A model generated the notes under the pieces. It was not told the origin of the DNA, ran no database searches, and worked only from the letters and a program-made list of their open reading frames with translations. A program made the translations under genes and the position numbers. Below, one piece after another: positions 13,817 to 21,937 of a stretch of 33,885 bases of DNA (its first letter is position 1; each line of letters opens with the position of its first letter). This DNA comes from an uncultured Marvinbryantia sp. (GTDB taxonomy: Bacteria; Bacillota; Clostridia; Lachnospirales; Lachnospiraceae), in assembly GCA_934408725.1 (NCBI GenBank), contig CAKRVB010000030.1, positions 1-33,885 on the forward strand, read 5' to 3'.

Positions 13817-15208
13817 ATGTACAAAGAAAAACTGGATGCATATATTGATGCACATAAAGAAGACATGCTGGAAGATCTGAAGACACTGGTACGTATCGAC
13901 AGCCAGAAGGGAGAAGGCAAGCCAGGAAAACCGTTTGGCGAAGGCCCTGCAAAGGTGCTGGATACGGCGGAAGAGATGCTGAAAAAGTATGGATTTTCCA
14001 CACAGAATTATGAGCATTATGTGGTGACCGCAGACTTCAGCGATCAGGAAAAAAAGCTGGATATTCTGGCACATCTGGATGTAGTACCAGTTACCAAGAA
14101 CTGGAAAGAGACGGAGCCGTTTGAACCGGTGATCAAGGATGGAAAGATCTATGGTCGTGGTACGGCAGATGATAAGGGCCCTGCTATTGCAGCATTGTAT
14201 GCTATGAGAGCAATCAAGGAGTGCGGTGTACCTCTGAAGAACAGTGTGCGGCTGATTCTTGGCTCTGATGAAGAATGTGGGTCAGCAGATCTGGAATACT
14301 ATTATGCGAGAGAAAAAGAGGCACCGATGACTTTTACACCGGATGCAGATTTTCCGGTAATTAACCTGGAAAAGGGACGCCTTCAGAAAGACTTTACGGC
14401 AAAGCTGGATACTGGAAGCGCAGGAGCTGCAGTTGTGAAAGTACAGGGCGGAACAAAGGTGAATGTGGTTCCGGATACTGCAGTAGCAGTAGTCAGAGGA
14501 CTGACAAAGGATAAAGTAGAGTGTGCAGCAGAAAAGATAAAGAATCATATTACTTATCTGCTGAAGGATACATCAGAAGGAATTGAGATTACAGCAAAGG
14601 GACTGGCTGCACATGCGTCCACACCAGAAGCAGGACATAATGCGATCTGTGGTCTGGTAAATCTTCTGGCAGATCTGCCGCTTGATACCGGTGCCGGATA
14701 TTGGAAAGCTATTGCGGAAATGTTCCCGGATGATGACTTCTATGGAGAGGCACTGAAGGTGAATATGGAAGATGAGATTTCCGGTAAACTGACGATGAAT
14801 CTTGGGATTCTGAATTATGATGGAAATGAGATCAAAGGTGTATTTGACAGCCGTATTCCGGTATGCGGATCCGATGACAATGTAACAGCGGTGCTGGATC
14901 AGACTTTTACAGGAAAAGGATTTGCAATTCAAGAGGGAAAGATGATTGCGCCACACTATGTGCCGGCAGATTCTGAACTGGTACAAAAGCTGCTGACAAG
15001 TTATGAGATCTATAGTGGTGTAAAAGGAGAAGCACAGTCTACCGGAGGCGGTACTTATGTACATGATCTGGAACGGGGAGTTGCATTTGGCTGCATGGTT
15101 CCGGAAGTAGACAATCATATGCATGGAGACGATGAATTTATGGTAATCGATATGCTGCTGATGAGTGCAAAGATTTTTGCAGATGCGATAGTAAGAATTT
15201 GTGGATAA
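13817..15208 (+). CDS. pepV: M20 family dipeptidase (PepV-like)
   Basis: A 463-aa cytoplasmic zinc dipeptidase that cleaves a broad range of dipeptides. Di-zinc ligands and catalytic residues are visible: H86 (LAHLDVVP), D118 (GRGTADDKGP), the E152-E153 pair (GSDEECGS), D176 (TPDADFP) and a C-terminal H near 416 (GGGTYVHDL). The lid domain lies between about residues 185 and 385. The length fits PepV. ATG 13817 has AAAGGAAG about 10 nt upstream; upstream in-frame codons lie too near the promoter to be used. A palindromic terminator follows. Confidence 0.92.
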   Translation: MYKEKLDAYIDAHKEDMLEDLKTLVRIDSQKGEGKPGKPFGEGPAKVLDTAEEMLKKYGFSTQNYEHYVVTADFSDQEKKLDILAHLDVVPVTKNWKETEPFEPVIKDGKIYGRGTADDKGPAIAALYAMRAIKECGVPLKNSVRLILGSDEECGSADLEYYYAREKEAPMTFTPDADFPVINLEKGRLQKDFTAKLDTGSAGAAVVKVQGGTKVNVVPDTAVAVVRGLTKDKVECAAEKIKNHITYLLKDTSEGIEITAKGLAAHASTPEAGHNAICGLVNLLADLPLDTGAGYWKAIAEMFPDDDFYGEALKVNMEDEISGKLTMNLGILNYDGNEIKGVFDSRIPVCGSDDNVTAVLDQTFTGKGFAIQEGKMIAPHYVPADSELVQKLLTSYEIYSGVKGEAQSTGGGTYVHDLERGVAFGCMVPEVDNHMHGDDEFMVIDMLLMSAKIFADAIVRICG

Positions 15209-15227
15209 AACCAGAGTAAAGAAAAAA

Positions 15228-15260
15228 AGAAGCCGGATTTTAAAATCCGGCTTCTTTTAT
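15228..15260. terminator. Bidirectional terminator between pepV and the DUF4358 gene
   Basis: Perfect 14-bp palindrome, 15228-15241 with 15242-15255, A-rich on the left and T-rich on the right, so it can work on both strands. Its left arm contains the last codons and stop of the minus-strand DUF4358 gene. Confidence 0.88.
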
Positions 15261-15725
15261 GATTTCATTTGCTTTCTCTGTATCATCTGTCACACAGAAT
15301 ACTATGTAATTGCCTTTGGTTTTCAGAATGGCGGCATCCAGTTTGGCTACTTCCGGCGCATTGTAGCTTGCGAACAGAGTAGACTGAGATTCGACACGCT
15401 TCTTCAGCAGATCTTCTGCCTCGGAGGTGTAGGAACTGTCTTTACATTTCAGGACAACCACTTCACAGGCATTGCTTCCGGAATTCAGTGCTGCAGCGGC
15501 TTCTTCGATCTTATCCATATCAAAGAAATAAGTAGAAGCGATTACTTCATTGCTGACTTCACTGACTTCGCTGTCAATGGTTCCTTCCAGATCCTGGCAA
15601 AGTTTGCTGACATCTACTGACACGTCAGAACTTCCGGAAGAAGATTTTCCTCCGCAGGCGGTCAGCAGTAATGCAGCAAATGCACATAGAATTGTGAGAA
15701 TCAGTGCTTTCTTTTTGTTTTTCAT
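15240..15725 (-). CDS. DUF4358 lipoprotein
   Basis: 161 aa. It begins with lysines and a hydrophobic stretch ending in a lipobox, LLTAC, so it should be exported and lipid-anchored at its cysteine (about residue 24). A Ser/Gly-rich linker follows, then the DUF4358 domain (VSKLCQDLEG ... YFFDMDKIEEAAAALNSGSN ... AEDLLKKRVESQ ... NYIVFCVTDD). Function unknown; I recall the family as a neighbour of MBOAT and DHHW genes in Clostridia. ATG at 15725 is chosen for AAAAGGAG just upstream; it starts 16 nt after the SGNH gene's stop and shares its transcript. Confidence 0.85.
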   Translation of the reverse strand: MKNKKKALILTILCAFAALLLTACGGKSSSGSSDVSVDVSKLCQDLEGTIDSEVSEVSNEVIASTYFFDMDKIEEAAAALNSGSNACEVVVLKCKDSSYTSEAEDLLKKRVESQSTLFASYNAPEVAKLDAAILKTKGNYIVFCVTDDTEKANEIIKEAGF

Positions 15726-15741
15726 AGATATTCTCCTTTTC

Positions 15742-16701
15742 TTAAACACCTGGTATATAGTGTGTTTTGGTGTAATTCAGCCAGTCCTTACAGTATTCCG
15801 CATTCAGATGAATACCATCTTCGGCGGCTCCGGAGATCAGTCCGTGAGAACCGTTGGACAGGACTTCGTTCAGGTTTATGTAATGATAACCTTCTTCCCG
15901 GCACATCTTCAGAATCTCTTCATTTACTGCATCTACGTTGGCGTTGTTCACATAATCACCAGTGGTGACCAGGGATTCATCCACATAGATCACCGAATAA
16001 ACATAGACGATCGGATTTGGTGAAGAGGACAGCTGTTTGATATCATTCAGTACCTGACGGTAAGAATCACCTACCTGACTCATATCATAGGCGCCCAGTT
16101 CATTGGTACCCAGCATCATATAGACTTTGGAAAAATTCAGATTTTTCAAAGCATCCAGAACCTTCACATTGCCATTGGCTGTGGCAATCTGATCATCTGT
16201 ATAGAAGTTCTCAAGTTCCATGCCGACTGCAGTAACAAAACTGCCTTTTGTAATACCGGACAGGTTGCGGAAGCCCTGCATACGGGAATCACCGATGAAG
16301 ACAGCATCTTCAAAATAACTGTCATCTACCGGTGTCTCCTGTGCCGGAACAACCACATCCAGGTAAGATGTATCGTCATTAGGAAGTCCGGCAGCAAGAT
16401 CAGTGGCAACAGCTTCTGTCTGCGCTTCGGTAGAAGTTTTATTCTGAGCAGAAGCGGTATCTGTCTGTTTTTCACTGTCAGCTTCTGTCTGAATCTCGGA
16501 TTGTGCTTCTGTCAGATTTGCTCCGGCAAAGACTTCTGATTCCTCGGATTTGATCCGTTCCTGAATGGTCTGTGATGAAAATAAGCTAATCAGACTTTTC
16601 CCTTCGAATACCAGAAGGATCAGAACGATTAGCGTAAGTACATTTATAATGAACCCATTACGCCGTTCTCTGGCGGTGGGCCGCTTTTTTTTCTGAGCCA
16701 T
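15742..16701 (-). CDS. Membrane-anchored SGNH hydrolase/acyltransferase-like protein
   Basis: 319 aa. Residues 1-15 are basic, 16-38 form one membrane segment (INVLTLIVLILLVF), and about 45-125 are a Glu/Thr/Ser/Gln-rich linker rich in the TEAQ and SE-type repeats expected in a wall-spanning spacer. The extracytoplasmic SGNH domain follows: FIGDSRMQG with S139, GTNE at 198-201 (the usual GxND has Glu in place of Asp), and EDGIHLN with D295 and H298. Such domains add or remove acetyl groups on wall polymers. It diverges from the MBOAT gene and is followed by DUF4358, so it probably belongs to the same surface-acylation system. Confidence 0.87.
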   Translation of the reverse strand: MAQKKKRPTARERRNGFIINVLTLIVLILLVFEGKSLISLFSSQTIQERIKSEESEVFAGANLTEAQSEIQTEADSEKQTDTASAQNKTSTEAQTEAVATDLAAGLPNDDTSYLDVVVPAQETPVDDSYFEDAVFIGDSRMQGFRNLSGITKGSFVTAVGMELENFYTDDQIATANGNVKVLDALKNLNFSKVYMMLGTNELGAYDMSQVGDSYRQVLNDIKQLSSSPNPIVYVYSVIYVDESLVTTGDYVNNANVDAVNEEILKMCREEGYHYINLNEVLSNGSHGLISGAAEDGIHLNAEYCKDWLNYTKTHYIPGV

Positions 16702-16773
16702 GAATTCCCCTCGTTTTTTGAATTAGTTTCCCCTTTAGATGTCATGAAAAAACATTGTTTTTTGACATACTCT

Positions 16774-16801
16774 ATTATATAATAATTTAAATTATTGTAA
16801 A
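16774..16801 (-). promoter_or_regulatory. Promoter of the SGNH-DUF4358 operon
   Basis: On the minus strand: TTTACA (16801-16796), 16-bp A/T-only spacer, TATAAT (16779-16774). The intergenic region 16702-16856 is very A+T-rich; the plus-strand promoter for the MBOAT gene is not clear. Confidence 0.65.
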
Positions 16802-16856
16802 TAGATTTTCAAAATAATTAAGAGTTTTTATATTTGTACAAAAGACAGGAGATAGC

Positions 16857-18278
16857 ATGGTTTTTAGTAGTTTATTGTTTCTGTTCCGGTTTCTTCCGGC
16901 AGTATTGCTTCTATATTATATAGCACCGCGCAGGGCGCGGAACGTGATCCTTTTGTTATTCAGTCTGTTTTTCTATGCATGGGGTGAGCCAAAGTATGTG
17001 CTTCTGATGCTTTGCTCGATTACCGTAGACTTCTTCGTAGGGAAAAAGGTAGACTGGTGTAAGAAGAGAGGGAGACAGGCATCAGCAAGGGAATGGCTGA
17101 CGGTGTCATTGATTTACAATATTTCTGTATTATGTTTTTTTAAATATCTGGATTTTCTGATTGGATCTGTCAATGGGATATTTGGCACGGCGATTCCCCT
17201 TACCGGAATTCCACTGCCGATCGGAATTTCTTTTTTTACGTTCCAGACGATGTCCTATACAATTGATGTATATCTTGGGGTTACAGAGGTGCAGACCAGC
17301 TGGATCAAATATGGTACCTATGTATCTATGTTCCCTCAGCTGATTGCGGGACCGATTGTGCAGTACAAGACCATTGCGCAGCAGATGGAGACCAGACGGG
17401 AGAATCTGTCCGATTTCTCGGAAGGTGTGCATCGTTTTATGATTGGCTTTGGGAAAAAGGTATTGCTGGCAAATAATATTGGTGTCCTCTGGGATACCAT
17501 TTCTGCCATGGGAGCAGGGACTCTTCCGGCAGCAACTGCCTGGCTGGGAGCTGCTGCTTATGCGTTCCAGATTTATTTCGATTTTTCCGGATATTCTGAT
17601 ATGGCCATTGGACTGGGAAAGATGTTTGGTTTTCATTTTCTTGAGAATTTTAATTATCCGTACATATCTGCCAGCATTACAGAGTTCTGGAGAAGATGGC
17701 ATATATCACTTAGTTCCTGGTTCCGGGAGTATGTTTATATTCCGCTGGGAGGAAACAGAAAAGGAACAGCGAAGCAGATTCGAAATATTGCCATTGTCTG
17801 GATGCTGACCGGTATCTGGCATGGCGCCAGCTGGAACTTTGTACTGTGGGGCGTTTATTACGGTATGCTGTTGATCGTGGAAAAGTTTGTATTAAAGGAT
17901 ATACTGAAGAAGCTTCCGGCAATATTCCGGCATATTTATACACTGTTTTTTGTACTGATAGGATGGGTGATTTTTGCTTTTGACAAGATCAGTCTTGGCG
18001 TGCAATATATTGGTTCCATGTTTGGCGGAGCTGGTGTGGGTCTGGTGGATAATACAACGATTTATCTGCTGTACAATTATGGAGTGCTTCTGGTGATATT
18101 GATTTTGGCATCCACAGATCTGCCAAAGAGAGTGGCAGCAGCGGTCAGCAGAAAAATAGGGGCGGACAGCTGGATTTTGACGATGGTACGAATGGTATTT
18201 TATGTGGGAATCTTTTTCCTGGGCGTGGCCTATCTGGTAGATGCCACCTATAATCCATTCCTGTACTTCCGTTTTTAG
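16857..18278 (+). CDS. MBOAT family membrane O-acyltransferase (AlgI/DltB-like)
   Basis: 473 aa, about ten to twelve membrane segments. MBOAT proteins take an acyl group from a cytoplasmic donor and pass it across the membrane. Hallmarks: IGISFFTFQTMSYTIDVY (about residues 122-139), QLIAGPIVQY (about 161-170), the Y-x-x-YFDFSGYSDMAIGLG block, FWRRWHISLSSWFREYVYIP, and the catalytic histidine of TGIWHGASWNF near residue 322. This is the AlgI-like alginate/exopolysaccharide branch. ATG 16857 has AGGAG upstream. The DHHW partner gene starts 14 nt after its stop, as AlgI is paired with AlgJ/AlgX. Confidence 0.95.
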   Translation: MVFSSLLFLFRFLPAVLLLYYIAPRRARNVILLLFSLFFYAWGEPKYVLLMLCSITVDFFVGKKVDWCKKRGRQASAREWLTVSLIYNISVLCFFKYLDFLIGSVNGIFGTAIPLTGIPLPIGISFFTFQTMSYTIDVYLGVTEVQTSWIKYGTYVSMFPQLIAGPIVQYKTIAQQMETRRENLSDFSEGVHRFMIGFGKKVLLANNIGVLWDTISAMGAGTLPAATAWLGAAAYAFQIYFDFSGYSDMAIGLGKMFGFHFLENFNYPYISASITEFWRRWHISLSSWFREYVYIPLGGNRKGTAKQIRNIAIVWMLTGIWHGASWNFVLWGVYYGMLLIVEKFVLKDILKKLPAIFRHIYTLFFVLIGWVIFAFDKISLGVQYIGSMFGGAGVGLVDNTTIYLLYNYGVLLVILILASTDLPKRVAAAVSRKIGADSWILTMVRMVFYVGIFFLGVAYLVDATYNPFLYFRF

Positions 18279-18292
18279 GAGGAGAAAGATAC

Positions 18293-19441
18293 ATGACAAA
18301 GATACAAAGCGGCGTGTTGACTGGAGTGTTTCTGGCGATGGTGTTTGGCTGTGCCGGAGCCAGTCTCCTGAAGCCGGATACATCTTTTTCAGAAAAAGAG
18401 AATCGTGTGCTGGCACAGATGCCACAGGTGGATCTGTCCGATATTCTGAATGGCACATTTGAAAAAAATTATGAAACTTATTTGTCAGATCAGTTTTTCT
18501 GGCGGGATAAATGGATTGGGGTAAAGACACAGGCGGAACGGGCAGAAGGCAAGACGGAGATCAATGATGTCTATTTCGCCAGGGATGGTTACCTGATCGA
18601 AAAACATTCTGGTTCCTTTTCCACGGATACGGCGAAGAGGAACATTACGTATCTTGACAATTTTCTGAAAGTCCAGGCGCAGAAATACGGCGAAGATCAT
18701 GTGAAAGCCATGATTGTTCCCAATGCGGTAGAGATCTTAAAGGATAAACTGCCAGATTATGCGGTGGCAGAGGAAGAGGGGAATTATCTGAGAGAAATCC
18801 GCACGCAGATTCCGGAGAATCTGTTTTTTGATGCCGAACCGATACTGGAAGCCCATAAGGAAGAACCAATCTATTATAAGACTGACCATCACTGGAAGAC
18901 ACTGGCCGCCAGGTATGTCTATGAGGCATGGGCAGACAGCATTGATTTGCCGATCGTACCGATTTCAGAATACCGGGAAGAGACTCTGACGGAGGATTTT
19001 CATGGAACTATCGATGCCAAGGTAAATATTAAGATTCCGGGAGACAGCATAGAGTGTTATAAGCCGGTAACAGAGATTCCTTACACGCTGACTTACAACC
19101 ATTCAGAGGAACGAACAAGTCTTTATGATGATTCTTATCTGGAAGGACGAGATAAATACGCAGTCTTTTTCGGAGGAAACCAGCCGCTGATTGAGGCCAG
19201 GACCAGAGCAGTTTCAGACAGGAAGCTTCTGATCATCAAGGATTCTTATGCCAATTGTTTCCTGAGTTTTGCCATGCAGGATTTTTCACAGATAGATATT
19301 GTGGATCTGCGTTATTTTAATGAGAATCTGGGAGACTATATGAAAGAAAAAGAATATACCGATATTCTGGTATTATATAATGCATCAGGATTTGCAGAAG
19401 ATGCCAGTGTAGCAAAGCTGGCACTGGCCAGCGAATCCTGA
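18293..19441 (+). CDS. DHHW family protein (AlgJ/AlgX-like surface acylation partner)
   Basis: 382 aa. An N-terminal signal anchor (residues 6-25) places the rest outside the membrane. The family motif is present as TDHHWKT (about residues 197-203), with a KDSYA motif near 315-319 acting as the SGNH-type serine position. AlgJ/AlgX-like proteins receive the acyl group from the MBOAT partner and transfer it to a surface polysaccharide. AGGAGGAG lies upstream of ATG 18293. The polymer modified here is unknown. The next gene, thyA, follows 31 nt later with no visible promoter or terminator. Confidence 0.9.
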   Translation: MTKIQSGVLTGVFLAMVFGCAGASLLKPDTSFSEKENRVLAQMPQVDLSDILNGTFEKNYETYLSDQFFWRDKWIGVKTQAERAEGKTEINDVYFARDGYLIEKHSGSFSTDTAKRNITYLDNFLKVQAQKYGEDHVKAMIVPNAVEILKDKLPDYAVAEEEGNYLREIRTQIPENLFFDAEPILEAHKEEPIYYKTDHHWKTLAARYVYEAWADSIDLPIVPISEYREETLTEDFHGTIDAKVNIKIPGDSIECYKPVTEIPYTLTYNHSEERTSLYDDSYLEGRDKYAVFFGGNQPLIEARTRAVSDRKLLIIKDSYANCFLSFAMQDFSQIDIVDLRYFNENLGDYMKEKEYTDILVLYNASGFAEDASVAKLALASES

Positions 19442-19472
19442 TGTAGTTTGGAACTGGAGAAAAGGAGGTATT

Positions 19473-20330
19473 ATGAGTTACGCAGATAAATTATTCAAAG
19501 AGACCTGCAGAGAGATTCTGGAGTATGGAACAGATACAAAGGGGGAACTGGTAAGGCCACACTGGGAGGATGGAACGCCAGCATATACGATAAAAAAATT
19601 TGGTGTGGTAAACCGGTATGACCTGCGAAAAGAGTTCCCGGCCATTACATTAAGACGGATTGCGCTGAAAAGTGCCATGGATGAAGTACTGTGGATTTAT
19701 CAGAAAAAGTCCAATAATATTCATGATCTGAACAGTCATGTCTGGGACAGCTGGGCTGATGAGAATGGAAGCATTGGAACCTGCTATGGAGATGTGATTC
19801 GAAGAAAGTTCCTTTACAAAGGGGAAGAGACAGATCAGATGGATTATGTACTCCGGCAGTTAAAGGAGAATCCTTTCAGCCGCCGGATCATGACGAATAT
19901 GTATCAGTTTGAATATCTTCATTCCGGAGGACTGGATCCGTGCTGTTACAGTATGACATATAATGTGACGGCGCCGCGGCCGGAGGATGCAGATCAGAGA
20001 CTGGTGCTGAATGCGGTACTGAACCAGCGCAGTCAGGATATGCTGGCTGCCAATGGCTGGAATGTATGCCAGTATGCTATTTTACTGATGATGGTGGCAC
20101 AGGTTAATGATATGGTTCCCGGGGAACTGGTACATGTGATCGCAGATGCCCACATTTACGACAGGCATGTGCCAATGATTCAGGAATTGCTGGAGAGAGA
20201 AGAACATCCGGCACCAAGGGTAAGACTGAATCCAGATGTGAAAGACTTTTATCAGTTTACTACGAAGGATCTGATCGTAGAAGATTATGTAACCGGAGAG
20301 CAGATCAAACATATTCCGGTAGCAGTGTAA
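19473..20330 (+). CDS. thyA: Thymidylate synthase
   Basis: 285 aa. It methylates dUMP to dTMP using methylene-tetrahydrofolate, giving dihydrofolate that the next gene recycles. Conserved parts: the nucleophile region LDPCCYSMTY with C157 (a second Cys at 158 replaces the His or Ala usual there), QRSQDM (Q185-R186-S187-D189) for phosphate and base binding, the asparagine in NGWNVCQY (N197, in place of the usual LGxPFN), and DAHIYDRH. It is a divergent ThyA-type enzyme but keeps the key residues. AAAGGAGG precedes ATG 19473. Confidence 0.92.
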   Translation: MSYADKLFKETCREILEYGTDTKGELVRPHWEDGTPAYTIKKFGVVNRYDLRKEFPAITLRRIALKSAMDEVLWIYQKKSNNIHDLNSHVWDSWADENGSIGTCYGDVIRRKFLYKGEETDQMDYVLRQLKENPFSRRIMTNMYQFEYLHSGGLDPCCYSMTYNVTAPRPEDADQRLVLNAVLNQRSQDMLAANGWNVCQYAILLMMVAQVNDMVPGELVHVIADAHIYDRHVPMIQELLEREEHPAPRVRLNPDVKDFYQFTTKDLIVEDYVTGEQIKHIPVAV

Positions 20331-20348
20331 GAAAAAGAGGGGAAAAGA

Positions 20349-20843
20349 ATGAATATTATCGTAGCTGTAGATAAAAACTGGGCAATTGGATGTAACAATA
20401 AGCTTCTTGTCAGCATTCCATCAGATATGAAGTTTTTCCGTGAGACTACAACCGGAAATGTAGTAGTGATGGGAAGAAAAACGCTGGAGAGCTTTCCCAA
20501 TGGAATGCCATTGAAGAACCGGACGAATATTGTTCTGACCGGCAACAGGGACTACCAGGTCAAAGGAGCAATTGTGGTACATTCTATGGAGGAACTGCTG
20601 GAAGAACTGAAAAAATACAATAGTGAACAGATCTATGTGATCGGTGGAGACAGTGTGTATCGTCAGATGCTGCCATATTGCGATGTGGCTCATATCACCA
20701 AGATTGATCATGCCTATGAAGCGGATGCTTATTTCCCAGATCTGGATGAGATGGAAGACTGGTATATTGCGGCTGACAGCGATGAACAGACCTATTTTGA
20801 TCTGGAATACCAGTTTCTGATGTACAAAAGAAAGACGAAGTAA
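20349..20843 (+). CDS. folA: Dihydrofolate reductase
   Basis: 164 aa, the usual size. It reduces dihydrofolate with NADPH. Visible motifs: AVDKNWAIGCNNKL with the adenine-side loop, an acidic/Ser region IPSDMKFF with the active-site Asp (about residue 26), the nucleotide-binding VVVMGRKTLESFP, and YVIGGDSVYRQML. It is 18 nt after thyA, forming the classic dTMP-folate pair, with AGAGGGG as ribosome binding site. Confidence 0.96.
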   Translation: MNIIVAVDKNWAIGCNNKLLVSIPSDMKFFRETTTGNVVVMGRKTLESFPNGMPLKNRTNIVLTGNRDYQVKGAIVVHSMEELLEELKKYNSEQIYVIGGDSVYRQMLPYCDVAHITKIDHAYEADAYFPDLDEMEDWYIAADSDEQTYFDLEYQFLMYKRKTK

Positions 20844-20879
20844 ACGGCAGCAGTTCAGAAGAAAATGGAGGAGAGGAAT

Positions 20880-21935
20880 ATGTATCGAGATCATACAAAA
20901 ACAGTGCATATCGGAAAAAAAGTCATTGGAGGCGGCAATCCGATTCTGATACAGTCCATGACCAATACCAGAACCGAAGATGTAAAAGCAACCGTGGAAC
21001 AGATTCATCGCCTGGAGGCAGCAGGATGTGAGATTATCCGCTGTACCGTACCTACATTGGAAGCAGCACAGGCGATCGGAGAGATCAAAAAAGAGATCAG
21101 CATTCCAGTAGTGGCAGACATTCATTTTGATTACCGTATGGCATTGGCTGCTATAGAAAACGGAGCAGATAAGATTCGAATTAATCCGGGAAATATCGGA
21201 GATGTGAAGCGTGTAAAAGCAGTCGTGGATGCTGCAAAAGAGCGGAATATCCCAATTCGTGTCGGCGTGAACAGCGGCTCTCTGGAAAAAGATCTGGTGA
21301 AGAAATATAACGGAGTAACAGCAGAAGGCATTGTGGAAAGCGCACTGGATAAGGTGCACAGTATTGAAGATCTGGGTTACGACAATCTTGTAGTCAGCAT
21401 TAAGTCTTCTGATGTCATGATGTGTGTGAAAGCCCATGAACTGATTGCAAAAGAGATCAGCTATCCGCTTCATGTTGGAATTACAGAAGCGGGAACATTG
21501 CTATCCGGCAATATTAAGTCCGCCATTGGCCTGGGACTGATCCTGAATCAGGGAATCGGAGACACCATTCGTGTATCTCTGACCGGAGATCCGGTGGAAG
21601 AGATCAAGTCTGCCAAACTGATTTTAAGAACATTGGGGCTGCGTAAAGACGGCATTGAAGTAGTATCCTGTCCGACCTGTGGACGAACCAGCATTGATCT
21701 GATCGGTCTGGCCAATGCAGTAGAGAACATGGTGCAGGATATTCCACTGGATATTAAAGTAGCTGTCATGGGCTGTGTAGTAAATGGACCTGGAGAGGCC
21801 AAAGAAGCAGATATTGGAATTGCAGGAGGAAAAGGAGAAGGCCTTTTGATCAAAAAGGGTGAGATTATCAAAAAACTTCCGGAAGATCAGCTTCTTGAGG
21901 CTCTTCGGGAAGAACTGTTAAACTGGGAGAAATAA
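20880..21935 (+). CDS. ispG: 4-hydroxy-3-methylbut-2-en-1-yl diphosphate synthase (IspG)
   Basis: 351 aa. IspG carries out the reduction of methylerythritol cyclodiphosphate to HMBPP in the MEP isoprenoid pathway. The TIM-barrel part shows QSMTNT, ADIHFDYRMAL and RINPGNIG; the Fe4S4 ligands are C264 and C267 (SCPTCGRT), C299 (VMGCVVNGPGE) and the following Glu. GGAGGAG (20867-20873) supports ATG 20880 rather than the in-frame ATG at 20865. polC begins 2 nt after the stop, so the two are translationally coupled. Confidence 0.96.
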   Translation: MYRDHTKTVHIGKKVIGGGNPILIQSMTNTRTEDVKATVEQIHRLEAAGCEIIRCTVPTLEAAQAIGEIKKEISIPVVADIHFDYRMALAAIENGADKIRINPGNIGDVKRVKAVVDAAKERNIPIRVGVNSGSLEKDLVKKYNGVTAEGIVESALDKVHSIEDLGYDNLVVSIKSSDVMMCVKAHELIAKEISYPLHVGITEAGTLLSGNIKSAIGLGLILNQGIGDTIRVSLTGDPVEEIKSAKLILRTLGLRKDGIEVVSCPTCGRTSIDLIGLANAVENMVQDIPLDIKVAVMGCVVNGPGEAKEADIGIAGGKGEGLLIKKGEIIKKLPEDQLLEALREELLNWEK

Positions 21936-21937
21936 GT

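Noticed and set aside
16762..16790. Consensus TTGACA at 16762-16767 as plus-strand promoter of the MBOAT gene.
   Set aside because: TATAAT on the plus strand is only 10 bp away and no good -10 occurs at 16-18 bp; the promoter is left uncalled.
20421..21473. A 350-codon open frame on the minus strand opposite folA and ispG.
   Set aside because: It is antisense to two well-supported genes, has a Cys/His/Phe-rich composition typical of shadow frames and no family motif.
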